Shown here piece by piece: positions 11,435 to 22,102 of a stretch of DNA of 64,000 nucleotides. A program made the position numbers and the translations under genes. This DNA is from Paramacrobiotus metropolitanus (taxonomy: Eukaryota > Tardigrada > Eutardigrada > Parachela > Macrobiotidae), in the NCBI RefSeq assembly GCF_019649055.1, contig NW_026570229.1, positions 558,001 to 622,000 of the forward strand, read 5' to 3'. Position 1 is the first letter of the stretch; the number at the start of each line of letters is the position of its first letter. The notes beneath the pieces are model-generated. The model worked only from the letters and a program-made list of their open reading frames with translations, had not been told where the DNA came from and did no database searches.

Positions 11435-13343
11435 TAAGGCCAAAGGGAACAACTTTGTAATGGTAGTGTTTACCATTAACGACAAAACCGGTCTTTTCGC
11501 GAGCGGACAAGGCAAGGGGCACCTGGTGGTATCCTGCCTTCATATCGAGCGTGGTAAAATAGAGACATCCGCTTAGGGAATCAAGAATATCGTCGATCCG
11601 AGGCAAGGGATATGCCATTTTCTTAGTAATTGCGTTGAGTTTAGAGTAATTTATAACAAACCGCATCTGTTTATTTTTTTTCGGAACAAGAAAGGCAGGG
11701 GACGCCCAGGGGCCAAAAGAGGGTTCAATAAGATCAAGCCTAAGGAGCTCATCCAGCTGAGCCTTATTATGAGAACGCTCAAGGAGGTTTGTGCGATAAG
11801 GAGGACAGTTAATTGGCAAATGCGTGCCGGTATCGATGTGCATTTCGAAGCTATACGCGCAGCCAAGTGGGCGCGTCGGTGTAGGAAAAACGTTTTTATG
11901 AAAGCGTAATAACGCAAGGACACTGGATAGTTGATTACCATCGAGGGTAGTGCCGAGAGATAAGCAAGAAAAATTGAAATTATTATGGGCATCAAAATGC
12001 GACGGCTGGACAAAATCAGAGGAGGGCTCTATGGGAGCGATTGACACCGGTGAGGGCCGGGCGCACTGAGGCGGCAACGGAGGCGTTGTGATCCCGACCG
12101 GCGGTGCAGGCTGTACTGCGCAACATACGACAGGGCGCACAGAGAAGACTGTACGATTGGCCGTATCGATGACGGCACCAAAAAGACCAAGCGTTTCGTA
12201 ACCGAGAATAAGATCTTTGTCGGAACCGAGCGTCGGCAAAATGTTGAAGACAACTGTTTCGGTGTACCCTAGTGCCGTAAGCGGTACACATACTGTACCA
12301 AGCAGCGGAATAACGGAACCATCAATTAGCAAGACCTTTTGAAGCGGCTCCGCTACCGGAAAGCCGGAAGAAGATGCAAAATCAGAGCTACATACGTTAG
12401 TTGCTGCGCCAGTATCTAAAAGCATATTATACGGCTGCCCATTAACAATAGCCGGTATTATAGGAAGGGCATGCGGAATAGGGATAGAGATAGAATTGAG
12501 TTGCATAACCGATAACGTATTCAGCGGGCGAGGCGTGTAAGTCCCAGTGTTAGCGCTCGGTCCCGCGTTAGGAGTATTATTGGAAATATTAGACGTTAAA
12601 GCTTGAAAATTATTACCGGTAGGCGGATTAGTGCGGAAGTTAGTATTTGTAGTAATATGTGTACGCTGATTATTATTAGTACGAGTATAAGGAGCGCCAG
12701 GAGGCTGCGAGCCGGCAGCACGAGCACGACACATTTCAGTGGAATGTCCATATTTATGGTGAAACTCACAATATGGTCTGTTCCCTACTGATCGCTGAAA
12801 TGGCTTATTTTGAAAATGCCGATTGGGTATGTTGTGCGCATTGGATGAGTGGCTCGAAAGATGATTGCTTTGTGGGTAGACTGTTTGCGTTGCGTTGACC
12901 TGCGCATCGTCAAAAACGCGTGCCTTTGTGCGGCACTCGGCTTCACTGTGGCCAGTCCGAAAACAGAAACTGCACTGGCGGTCTGGGGCTGGGCGACGGC
13001 GGGCTTGCCATGACCGGCATTCGTAAACTGAATGACCCGTGCGCTGACAGAACGAACACGATGCGCGAGACTGGTGGTACGGCGGGCGCCGCCGGCAAGC
13101 TTCCGTTACATGACCCGCACGTTTACAAAACGAACAATAACGGGAATCGCGGTTAAAAGTATGACGAAATTTATTCTGACAATAGTTGCGGTCGAAAAAA
13201 CGATTTTCTACGTCCGGTATGTTAACTGAATCACATTCCCTTGTTTCCGTATCGTTGATCTTGCGGCGCATAAGGCGCTGCAAATCAAATACGGTGTTGC
13301 AGTCGGCCAAAAACTCCTCCGGTGTCTTTGGTTTCATGGGCAC
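11406..13343 (-). pseudogene. Gypsy nucleocapsid zinc knuckles, protease and N-terminal RT
   Basis: The frame opens just downstream of a TAA at 13356-13358 and is in phase with the gag frame, so gag and pol were probably one frame. Three CX2CX4HX4C zinc knuckles are followed by a fourth variant (CEFHHKYGHSTEMC) with histidine in the second cysteine position. A linker rich in Asn and Thr leads to a retropepsin with the DTG site (LLDTGAATNVC). RT motifs 1-4 follow: SPAFLVPKKN, FVINYSKLN, YPLPRIDD, TLDMKAGYHQVPL and VVPFGLTN. Four knuckles is more than the usual one or two in Gypsy elements. Codon and base composition do not differ visibly from the rest of the element. Confidence 0.88.
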
Positions 13344-13355
13344 AAGACGTTCAAA

Positions 13356-14021
13356 TTAATCGCCATGAAGTCCACGAATTAAATAATCAACCTTTTCGGA
13401 GTCGGACATTGTGGGTGAGACCGTACTACACATATATAACACGTCATTGACGTAATCCGTCAATGATTCGTTTTCCCTAATCTTACGATTGCGCAACTGG
13501 CGCTTAACGTTATCGACAAAATCCGGCGGCCGGAAGTGGGTAAGCAGCGCCGCCTCTAAAAGGTTCCAGTTCTCAACTGTGAGGGGTTCCGTTTCGCGTA
13601 GCTGTATATACCAGGTACGCGCGAATGCGTCGATATATTGAGGAAATTTTTTACACTGCTTTGTCTCAGTCCAATCGTTCGCTAATGCCGTAAGATTATA
13701 ATTTTCCAGCCATGCGGCAACATTCTCGCCTGCTTTTCCACTGAAGCGCGGGATGTCGATGGTGGATCCGAGCCCTGTACGCTCCAGGGCGGCGGCCAGA
13801 GCATCCAGCTCGACCACGTTCGCGCACCGGTCCGACTGGCGGGACTCACGCCCGCTAGGCCGGTCCGCGCCAATCGGGTTTGCGGATCGACTGGGAGAGC
13901 GGGGCGCAACTTCGGCCAGATCGACGGGTTTACTGAGCGCTGAGAATCCGGCGGTATGCCGTTCGTCACTAGCTGAACGTTTTGACATGGTGTAGCGTTT
14001 TAACGGACTTTTGGCGAACAT
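13356..14021 (-). pseudogene. Gypsy Gag, capsid region
   Basis: ATG codons lie at 14021 and 13988 (MSKRSASDERH). The region at residues of about 90-220 matches the Retrotrans_gag capsid family: PRFSGKAGENVAAWLENY, FARTWYIQL, NRKIRENESLTDYVND and VDYLIRGL. The frame ends in a TAA at 13356, five codons before the next methionine in the same frame; the zinc-knuckle region continues in phase beyond it, so the stop splits Gag from its nucleocapsid. The upstream flank at 14058-14115 has three imperfect tandem copies of a unit containing gtggaggccgt. Confidence 0.85.
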
Positions 14022-16241
14022 GCGCGTCGCTTCCGCGGGTGGCGGATTTACCCGGCACCTGGAGGCCGTATAAACCGGCACGTGGAGGCCGTCTGCCGGC
14101 GCGTGGAGGCCGTCTAAGCTATGGACGTCACCCGCGGTTGGGCGCGAAAACTTTTAAAAGTGTTGCGTGGGTGACTGCTGGGATTGCAAAATTAATTATT
14201 TTAAATTAAAGTGATGTGCAAAAACTACAATTTATTAGTTGCGATCTAACCCAAGTAACGCCTCGCCCCGGCCTGAAGAGCCACAAACCAGAGGGCAGGG
14301 TAGCCGTCTGTTGTGCACGCGTTTCCCGCCACTTGGAACAGAACGTGCGAGCGGTGCCGAACGGAATGGTCGTAGCGCCGCACCAGGCACTGGGCCCGGA
14401 TGCACACAGTTTGCAGTGGGCGAGCAGCTGAGGTCACTGTAATGGAAGATGAGGACAACGGGCGAGGGAGACAGGCGTGACCGGCAGATGTGGGCTATAG
14501 AGGTTGTATCGAGCACCTGGACACTTGAGACAATGCAGTCGGCGCGGTGAGCAAAGAAAACCTGGCTAAGGAGTTAGCGAATAGCGAGTATACGTATAGT
14601 ACTAATGAGCCGAGAAGGTAAAACGCCGAAATTAACGATAGGTAAGTGAACCGTAATGCTGGCAAAGCCTGGGGAACAGATGCAGAAGAAAAGGTAACTG
14701 CCAGGTGTGATAGTGGGAAAAGCGATCTGTAATGGTAGAAAGCTACGGTAGAACGAGATTTATGGCGTTTTGGATAATGGACTGCGCTTTTAGCGGTGAC
14801 TGGGCAAGTGACGCTCTAGCGTACAGTGATGAGAAACGAAAATTAATGGCTCCTTGGAAGATAGAACTATGCACCTGAGCAGTGTCTTAATGAGAATGCT
14901 GACTAAGGTGGAGAAGCCTGTTTGAATGCTGTGATGGCTGAGAAAGTAATTAAAACGGGTACTGATAGTGACTGAATGCTGCGACACAGAATATTTTATA
15001 GCTGCCTAATGATCCTGGCTACAGAAAGCGGCTATCTAATGATCCTGGCTGCCGGCGGCGGCCTTGACAAACTATTAGCAATTTTAGCTAGCAATAGGCT
15101 GGAGAAGTATGCTGATTATGTGTGTTATACCGGTAGCGGCGGGTGAGCAAAGGAAGCGCTGTTTTGCATTCACTGTCTGTATGTGTGTGGGAGGCGGTCT
15201 GGCCAAGGTGTGAGTGCAGAAATTCAATGAAACTGTGTCGTGCACGAAAATGCCGGTGCGCAGCGATAAGGTACGAAAACATACAGTACTCGTAGTTGCC
15301 GGTATCAAATATAACAAGACGGATAATCGTGCAAGCAAACAAATGTGCGAATAAAGATTGCGAATAGAAACACGAGACTGATTTTTGTACGTATTTAGTT
15401 ATGGCACAAATAAGGTTTTTTGTATTTAGTTATGGCACAATATGCGGAGCAAGATGATAGTAAGCAGGACTAGGTAAGAATATAATATTGAAATGCTGGA
15501 TTGATGAACTAACTTTAAAATAAAAAGAAGACGTGGTGTAATTTGATGAGTTCGCAACCCTGGTCGGAATCAAAACAAAATTTTTCTATAGAAAAACAGA
15601 ATTTTGAAACGGTATGCGAATGAAGATGTGCTAACGAATTTTCAAGATACCAAAACAACAAATACTGAATAGATAAAACTTAAGTGCAAATAAGTACCGC
15701 AAAGAGGCACAATAAACGAAAGCCGCAAAACGCTGTTAAACTTAGGTGTGATTCAAGCCAGTTAGACAATATGTACGTACGTCGGTTTTTTTTATATTTT
15801 CGAGATGTCAAAGGAAAACGCAGGCTAATACAATATTGTAGTAGCATACATATAAAATAAAAGTGACCAGGTCAGCGATAAGTGATAAATAGGCGATAAA
15901 ACTTAATACCGTGGAAATTTTAAAAGCAATACACCAGTGGTGGCAATACAAACAGAGATGCGTTTATAGCGTAAGTGGCTGAATGCAAATATCTGCGCAA
16001 CGGAAAGCGGCCGGAGGCCGGTGGTGCAAACTTACCGAGCGATGAAGCCGGGTGTGTACGAAGCAGCGCCGCGTGCGGATAGGCAAGAGGAGAGAACGGG
16101 CGGTAGGGATCCGGGTGATCAGTCCGGATGGGAAGGAAAACAGATGGGAGAGCAACGGGGCGGGAGAGCAATAGACGGCGGCGGCGGCGGGCGACGGGAT
16201 TGCGTCGTCGCAACAGCAAAACCAAAAAGGTCACGGTCAGA
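14022..16241 (-). other. Long untranslated leader of the Gypsy element
   Basis: About 2.2 kb lies between the primer binding site and gag with no recognisable coding sequence; the frames present are short, in several phases and without motifs. It contains a small direct repeat of taatgatcctggct (near 15007 and 15036) and several AT-rich stretches. Leaders this long in errantiviruses can carry packaging, splicing or insulator functions, but nothing specific is visible here. Confidence 0.6.
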
Positions 16242-16259
16242 CCAAAGCCTTCGGCACCA
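16242..16259 (-). other. tRNA primer binding site
   Basis: Two bases after the 5' LTR the minus strand reads TGGTGCCGAAGGCTTTGG, which starts with TGG as required to pair with the CCA end of a tRNA. The tRNA species was not identified. Confidence 0.75.
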
Positions 16260-16261
16260 AA

Positions 16262-16531
16262 TGTAGCGTGTGGCTACTGTCTGTGTGTGAATGCGTACGC
16301 TAAGCAAACCGGCAAACTGTACGTTTTGTAACTTTATTCATCAACTGGCAGAAAGGAAAAGGAAAAAGTCAAGTGTTGAGGAATGACCATCGGTCAGCAT
16401 GCGATGAGATGGCTGTATGTAAATGCCTAGAGGCAAGTAGGAGGAACAGATACATGTATAACGAATGGGCGAACGGGAGCGACCGTTAGGTATACATACA
16501 GTACACGCAAATACAGGTAACGGGCGTTACA
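16262..16531 (-). repeat. 5' LTR of the Gypsy element
   Basis: 270 bp with TG...CA ends and AATAAA (minus) at 16333-16338. It differs from the other LTR only at 16480. It is followed on the plus strand by the target duplication ATAC. Confidence 0.95.
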
Positions 16532-16701
16532 ATACGATATCCAGAATCGAGACACACCAGTTCACTATGCGACCAGATCGCAGGCCTAATTTATTAGACG
16601 TCGTCCCGTACGAACGGAAGCAGAACCTAAATCAGGTTTAGATATAAAACGGACAGCTTCCGATAAATGTGTCTAGTCATGCTACGCGTATAGTGAGCTG
16701 G

Positions 16702-16962
16702 TCAGAACCCAGAACAGGTAGTCACACATGGTGAATCGCTTAGACAACATTCGTGCGCTTTAATATTTTCGGTACCGAAGTGAGCCGCCTCGAAGAGCGA
16801 TTCGCCCCGATCCAGACCGGGGACGGCGTGGGCGGATTTGGCTGGGTCCTGCACGACCGGTGGAAGTTGCTGGTGGTCGCCCACTGCAACCACACGGCGA
16901 GCTTCCACGATGGCGATCAAAGGAGCCCAAGGTTCCGTCAGCTGAATACCGCAAGGCCACAT
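16702..16962 (-). pseudogene. Fragment of an SF1 (UPF1-like) helicase
   Basis: The minus-strand frame contains VVAVGDHQQLPPVVQDPAKS followed by GLDRGESLFEAA. This matches the stretch around motifs II-III of UPF1-type superfamily 1 helicases (GDxxQLPPVV then a Leu/Ser-rich SLFE segment). No start codon, no Walker A (motif I) and no motifs IV-VI are found nearby, so this is a dispersed exon-sized fragment, perhaps carried there by a transposon. It sits between the Gypsy element and a dispersed repeat. A functional gene is unlikely. Confidence 0.55.
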
Positions 16963-16984
16963 TTCAACCGTAATTAAAAATCAG

Positions 16985-17400
16985 CACATTTTAGAATGAA
17001 ATTAGAAGACTCCCAGACAAACCGAACCGGCAGAGGTTGCCCAGTACGCTGCTTCGCCTTTTGCAAACTATTACAGTCAGTAGCCATGCACCCGCACAGC
17101 GGGGCCAGTTGTAATGAAACTCCTCCGTCAACCGTTGTAACGTGACAGACAGTCACAAACTGACAGTTGTTTCATCATTTTTATTGGTCAAATCATACTT
17201 GGGGGCAAAGTAAAGAAAGAAACATGCAAACTACAGCAAGAAAATCTCATTTAATTTATCCAGCCCTTCCATCGTGCCAAGCACTGACGCCGCGTTACCC
17301 CGCTGAATCTCTATCGACAAAAGTGGAAAACACAGTTGTTTGTGTTTTCCACTTTCCAGTTCTGCGTGTTATGCTTTGTTCAGTTTGTTGTCTGCCTGAA
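16985..17400. repeat. Dispersed repeat, copy 1 (inverted partner at 26.3 kb)
   Basis: Read on the minus strand, about 17010-17120 resembles 26390-26525 on the plus strand. Shared pieces are acaacgg(t/c)tgacgga, caactggc(c/t)cc, gcagcgtactgggcaacc and cggtttgg/gggtttgg. The flank with tttccagttctgcgtgtt (about 17340-17375) also reappears near 26340-26370. In both copies a short peptide containing QRTGQPL can be read, so the repeat may derive from a mobile coding sequence; I cannot name the family. At 17458-17504 a 17-bp direct repeat (gtactgttcgacgctca) occurs twice. Confidence 0.5.
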
Positions 17401-17532
17401 AATTGTATTTATTGGTGCTGCGCTCGCTCGTCAACACAGACATCATCGTCACACTGTGTACTGTTCGACGCTCAACTTGGGTGCTGAGTACTGTTCGACG
17501 CTCATAGATTGGCTGATCGGGAATGATTTGTA

Positions 17533-19516
17533 CTGTAGCCGCTAGACCAACTTGCACCACGTTCAGATCCGGCCGCTGTTTACACCCTGCCGGGTATCGA
17601 GCACGGCGCTTTCCGCCACCGGGCAGCGCACATTATCACATTTCAGTTTTATTTTTTGAATTATTATATTTATTCTGGTAAACCGTTTTTCATCTCACAG
17701 GTATTGTCGCTTTCTAAAATGCTATCACTAAAAAAACTAATCTCCATTTCAGAATCACTTTCATCTAACAAATTTTCCTTATATTCGTCAGAGCTCTCAC
17801 AGTCAACTTCTAGCTCATTATTCTGTAACACCTGAGCAGCAAAAAAAGACTTTCGAACAACATCTGGCGTCACCTTCTGCCAAGCTCGCGATATCATATC
17901 CAGAAAGTCCTGGCGCCCTGGCTTTTTGAGATACCCTGATTTTGTCACATCATGGTGCGCTGCGCGCCATGCCTGGTATTCACTTCGGAAGAATGCCTTC
18001 AACGACTTGTTCACGCTCACGTCCAGCGGTTGATAGTCCCCTGTACGGCCCGCAGGCACGAATATCTGCTCGACGTTGCGTTCGCGAAGTAGGAGCTCCG
18101 ATGGCGTTTTCATGCGGACAGGTGCCTGGTCTCTTACCAAAACCCGCTTTTGCGATTCCTCGGGAAAAGTGTATCGTATCCAATCATGATCCATCTGCTC
18201 CGTCCACCACGTAGTGTACGAGCTCTCAACGAAAATATTTGGTGGAATTTTCAGCTTTGACATTATCGCGTCCGATAACTTTCCGTTCTTCCCCCCTTAA
18301 GCACAACCACCGCAGGATACTTGCCACCATCAGCACGGATCGTAAGAGAAACAGTGATGCCTTCCTTCTCGCCGGGAGGTTGTTTGACAATTACCTGTAA
18401 AGCCATTTATTGTCAGCTGACATGGGGAAAGCTTTACTCCCCCACCCCCGCCCGGGGCACCCCAAAAACCACAACAAACAACAGCAGTTATTCATTAACA
18501 AAACTATCAGAGCTCTAAACATTCGCAGCATTCTTCTTCCGTTGCCTATAAAATCAAGCAAAAATGTTTAAAAATTTACTTCTTTGACTCCTATGGGAGA
18601 AAGTGTCTTCGGTTTCGGTGATACCAGGCGGATCATCGTTTGGTCGAAATTGAAGACACGGTCTGTGGGAGTACCGTCCAAAACAATCGAATTGTACAGG
18701 CGTAAAAAGTATTCCAGTTCTTCCTCCTGTTATTAAAACGATCGTCAGAGCTCTAAATAATTAATGGGATGTAACTGAATTTTAGATTACCAGGTCCTGC
18801 TCCGTAAATGTTGATTTTCAAGCATGGCGCGTTGGGACGCGATATCGTAAGCACTTCCTCTTTATGAAACAGGTCAGCCAACAGTCTGAAGCTTTAAACG
18901 TCGGAGCTCCTTTCGCCTGTGCTAATTCCAGAGCTCTGGTTTTCAATTCTTGACGCGTTACGATGAGCCCTTTCTTTCGCTCGCCCAAGAGAAATTCATA
19001 CAGGGCATCTTCGACGTCCAGGTGGTCTGGTTTCCGCTTGTGTTTGTGCTTACGTAGTGGCTCGTTCTTCTTTAGCCTGCTGCTGCAATTATACTGGCTT
19101 TCCTTTCCAGTATTTTGGGGCAAGAAGGTTATCATAAATTCAAAATTGTACCTTTTCCAGAACATGAAAGTGCGCCATGGAGTACCAATTCCTTTCGCGT
19201 AACTGCGTTCACTCACACCAGCGACAGCAGACCCGTTAAGAAAAGCTCTTATCTCGTCGTCCGTATAAGAACGCTGCTTTCTGCCCATTACAATATGTTA
19301 GAGCTATGACAGAATAGCTTATCACAGTACTTGCAACCAAAACACAAATAAATAGGTGGAATAAAGATCATAAATTTTGATGTTAATATCCATGGAACCG
19401 TTTAAAAATCAATAATGCAGTAGAAATAAAATTTTTAATCGAACAGCGTATGTGTATACGTTGTGTCTTTTTCCGTACACCTGACTCTGTGGTGCAAGTT
19501 GGTCTAGCGGCTACAG
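17533..19516 (-). mobile_element. Pogo/Tigger-like DNA transposon
   Basis: Perfect 28-bp terminal inverted repeats (17533-17560 and 19489-19516; ends CTGTAGCCGCTAGACC) are flanked by TA on both sides (17531-17532 and 19517-19518), the target duplication of the Tc1-mariner/pogo superfamily. The 1984-bp interior encodes an HTH DNA-binding half and a DDE_1 catalytic half on the minus strand. Confidence 0.88.
17670..19288 (-). pseudogene. Pogo-like transposase (CENP-B/HTH plus DDE_1), interrupted
   Basis: The N-terminal frame 18818-19288 (MGRKQRSYTDDEIRAFL, then an HTH_Tnp_Tc5-like region with TRQELKTRALELAQ) gives the DNA-binding half. The first catalytic Asp lies in FNFDQTMIRL at about 18625-18655. 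A probable intron (18416-18590, acceptor tttacag) joins this to KQPPGEKEGITVSLTI. The C-terminal frame 17670-18263 has the second Asp in VRDQAPVRM and the third in GDYQPLDVSVNKSLK, followed by an acidic tail. Around the homopolymer ccccccc at about 18291-18297 the frame changes, so no continuous transposase is encoded unless that is a sequencing error. The introns are inferred from splice motifs only. Confidence 0.75.
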
Positions 19517-19619
19517 TACCCGATGTTGTTTTTCTTGGCAGCTCTGCTGCGGTCTTGTAACAAGACCGCATATTTTGGTAATTTTGCGTATACACTTCTT
19601 AATGACATATCGACCTCGT

Positions 19620-20110
19620 TAAAACAGATTCTATAAAGTCGTTAAGGGATTTGACCCGGTACTTAGCACCGAATAAGTGTACATCCACGGGAACTTCCGC
19701 TATCGCGCATTTTCAAAGGATTTTTTGCATTACTTTATGATATTTTGTAGCCAGAGCATTTGCGGAATGATCTGGGTTACAAAATTTCAGAAGGTTTTTA
19801 TGCATTCAGGTGTACCATAAAGGGCCGTACCAAAAGTCTCATTATGGACTGATCTCCTTCAAATTTTACAAGTAAATTCACATAAACGCGAATATCGTTC
19901 TTACATCGATCCACACTTCCACGAGTTTTTCCGAATTTTAAAATTCCTTTTGAAATTTGAAAAACATGGCAGAACATCGGATGGTATAAGAACTATCTTC
20001 ATGGTCAAGGAGATCAGTCCATAATGAGACCTTTCCTACACGTTAATGCATTTAAACTTTTTGGAATTCTGGTTCGCCCATAAATTTTCAACCGGATGTT
20101 GCGCGCGCAA
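19620..20110. repeat. Dispersed palindromic repeat with 24-bp inverted arms
   Basis: The 24-bp arm at 19836-19859 is exactly inverted at 20007-20030, separated by 147 bp (core GTCTCATTATGGACTGATCT). Related sequence appears at about 36990-37320 (ggtgtaccaaaagtctcattatgga) and 46740-46870 (ggtccataatgagac, then ccggatgttgcgc), and weakly at 110-300. It is a non-coding repeat family with a fold-back core, probably a MITE; its outer ends were not resolved. Confidence 0.7.
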
Positions 20111-20124
20111 AACGATTTCACACG

Positions 20125-20307
20125 TGGCAGGAGGGGGCCGTGTTCCCGAAGCGCGTCTGGCCCGAGGACGCGGACATCTACCACGACATCCGCCACGAGG
20201 ATTCGGTCAGAACTTTGTGCCGCTTTGTGCAGTCGGTGGTGGAGCGCCTGATGCGTGTCCAATGCGTCCCCAGTCGCGCTGTGCTCCATTCGGCTGGAGA
20301 TAAATAA
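20125..20307 (+). pseudogene. Inverted duplicate of the 3' end of the unknown gene at 22.4-26.1 kb
   Basis: The plus-strand frame (WQEGAVFPKRVWPEDADIYHD..., stop TAA at 20305) is highly similar to the C-terminal 60 residues of the minus-strand gene ending at 22445. Similarity continues into the 3' flank to about 20480, matching 21985-22120 in inverted orientation. There is no upstream exon or start codon, so this is a truncated copy. The ends of the duplicated block are not sharply defined. Confidence 0.8.
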
Positions 20308-20489
20308 TGATTTTCGCTCCTATTTCGAGCGTATTTCGCAGTATTCTTCACTTTTTTGTAGTGTCCGAAATCCTGACGGTTGCTGTTTTTTGTATGTTCC
20401 CTAGTTTTTATTTTCTTTATAATAATTATAACAATCCGATTTACCAGTGACTCGAGGATTTGTCTGCTCGCTGAATAAACCAACCATAA

Positions 20490-21180
20490 TTAGTCTGGGT
20501 GATCCGGAGAAATGATGTCGAGCTCCTGCTTGATTTGATTGATGTGGCTCTTGCGGTTCTTAGTAACTTGGCTGGTGCAAGTTTGCAGCAACATTCAAAA
20601 GGCAATTCGTGATCGCTTCTAGTACGTCCCGTCTGTGCTGCGGTGATACGGCTACAATCGTCACTTGGGTAGCACGTCAATTTACTAATCTCCGTTTCGC
20701 TCCACGACAATGTGCTGACCGAAAGTTCGCTTTTTCACAAAACACTCGACAAACACCTGCATGCTTTTATGTCCCCTTCATATAACACTACAGAAGCTCC
20801 CGCAGCAGAATGCTGCGGGGCCAAAAGGACAGCAGGTTACTCAGACGACGATGGCTAGCAGCTGAATAATCTACCAGATTGAAGATCTGGTACGTAAATG
20901 GAGAAAAATACCATCAAAATGCAGTAAAACAACTTAGCACCCGCACTGGTGCGGGTGTGCGGGGAGGCCACTTCTCCTCACAGGGGGTAACTATAACGGT
21001 TACTACCGGACACCACGACTGTAAATTAACTATGTAGTACAAACTGTCTTAGTGGGATTCTGTTCTTCTGCTGTTACTTATTCAAAATAAAGGTTGTTTT
21101 ACTGATCAACGCCAAAACTTCTGCATAATCAAACACAGCGTTTACTTTCAACAGTTTTATCTGCTGTACAGTAACTACAG
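20490..21180. other. Non-coding stretch with a cluster of small hairpins
   Basis: No coding support. Between 20799 and 21003 four stem-loops follow one another: 9-bp stem 20799-20807/20811-20819; 8-bp stem 20872-20879/20885-20892; 8-bp stem 20938-20945/20950-20957; 5-bp stem 20987-20991/20999-21003. The end of this region (20994-21180) is similar to 27193-27395 (shared aaattaactatgta and tgtcttagtgggattctgttct). Confidence 0.4.
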
Positions 21181-21365
21181 TTGTGTTTAATCTGCCGACG
21201 ACCACCCTCCCGTCGTTGTTGAGGATGGAAAGCGCTATGTGTTGGTTTTTAATCTCAGCGCATTTGGGTGTAACGTATACCCGTTTCCATCGCGTCAAAA
21301 TAGTCAGCAATCTTCCACCTGGAAGCGTTCAGCGTCAAGGTGAGAAAGCGTTCTGCGAAAATAAA
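21181..21365 (-). pseudogene. GH16-like gene fragment 1
   Basis: On the minus strand two frames together resemble the start of the GH16-like domain of the gene at 28.3 kb: AERFLTLTLNASRW...ADYFDAME in one frame, and LSILNNDGRVVVGRLNTT in another. The frame changes between them, there is no start, and the catalytic region is absent. It is a decayed partial copy. Confidence 0.7.
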
Positions 21366-22102
21366 GGACGTAAAATATGATCCGCGACCGTGCCTGTGCA
21401 ACGCGGTCAACCGCCATGGAATAACAACCTGCTCTTAGTGCTCTACCACACACAAAGTCACAAACAGATTAGTTCTCTCCATAAACTTGTATGTTATGTG
21501 ACATGTCTACCAGAACATCGAATTGATCGAAGTTACCTTGATTAATACAGTACTTCATTCTTTTTTTGGGCCCCTTTGTGATGTGCAGGTCGGCTTGCCC
21601 TTTTTGCGGCGCCAAAATGTTGCCTTGTTGTCAATTACGTAGCACTTTGTTTGATTACTTTCATAAAATTGTTAACTACATGTATTGACCATCTTGAATT
21701 GGACCAACCACAGGACAATAAAGGCTGAGACGAGACACTTGTACAAGGCGATTTATTTAATATCAGAACTTAAAATTTCACTCATCCTCTTGAGACATTG
21801 GTTGGGTGATGTCCAATTCAAAACCAGCAGGGCCTTTAGAGTTCCGGTTCAACATTCAAGTCTACGGAAAGGGTCACAGGAACAACAGCTGAAGGAAACA
21901 CTAGTCATAAGTAGTCATGATATCATACACTGAAAGAAACACTAGTCATCATATCACCCGGGCTAACTAGTCATAAGTTCGATTTATTCAGTGAGCAGAC
22001 AAACACTCGAGTCACTCGTAAACTGGGTGGTTATCTTATGCAAAAACATGAACGCTGGGAGCATACAAAACAGAAACTGTCAGGACTTGGGAGCACTAGA
22101 AA
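21366..22102. other. Intergenic DNA without a gene
   Basis: Nothing coding is seen in 21366-21975. It contains a short imperfect duplication of cactagtcataagtagtcatgata-like sequence around 21899-21975. From about 21985 it merges into the inverted duplicate of the 20.3-20.5 kb flank. Confidence 0.4.

Larger units (their letters stand above)
6009..16531 (-). mobile_element. Ty3/Gypsy LTR retrotransposon with env-like region (errantivirus-like)
   Basis: This is a complete insertion of 10,523 bp on the minus strand. It is bounded by two 270-bp LTRs that differ at one base (6227 t versus 16480 c) and flanked by the 4-bp target duplication ATAC (6005-6008 and 16532-16535), the size typical of insect errantiviruses. 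Order on the minus strand is 5' LTR, PBS, leader of about 2.2 kb, gag with zinc knuckles, aspartic protease, reverse transcriptase, RNase H, integrase with GPY/F-like end, env-like glycoprotein, PPT, 3' LTR. Coding is interrupted by a TAA at 13356-13358, frame changes near 11435 and near 11060, and a TAG at 7487-7489. The copy is therefore young by LTR identity but does not encode intact proteins as written. Confidence 0.95.

Noticed and set aside
14235-16234. Short frames in the Gypsy leader, some Cys- or Arg-rich
   Set aside because: They occur in several phases without start context or motifs; treated as untranslated leader.
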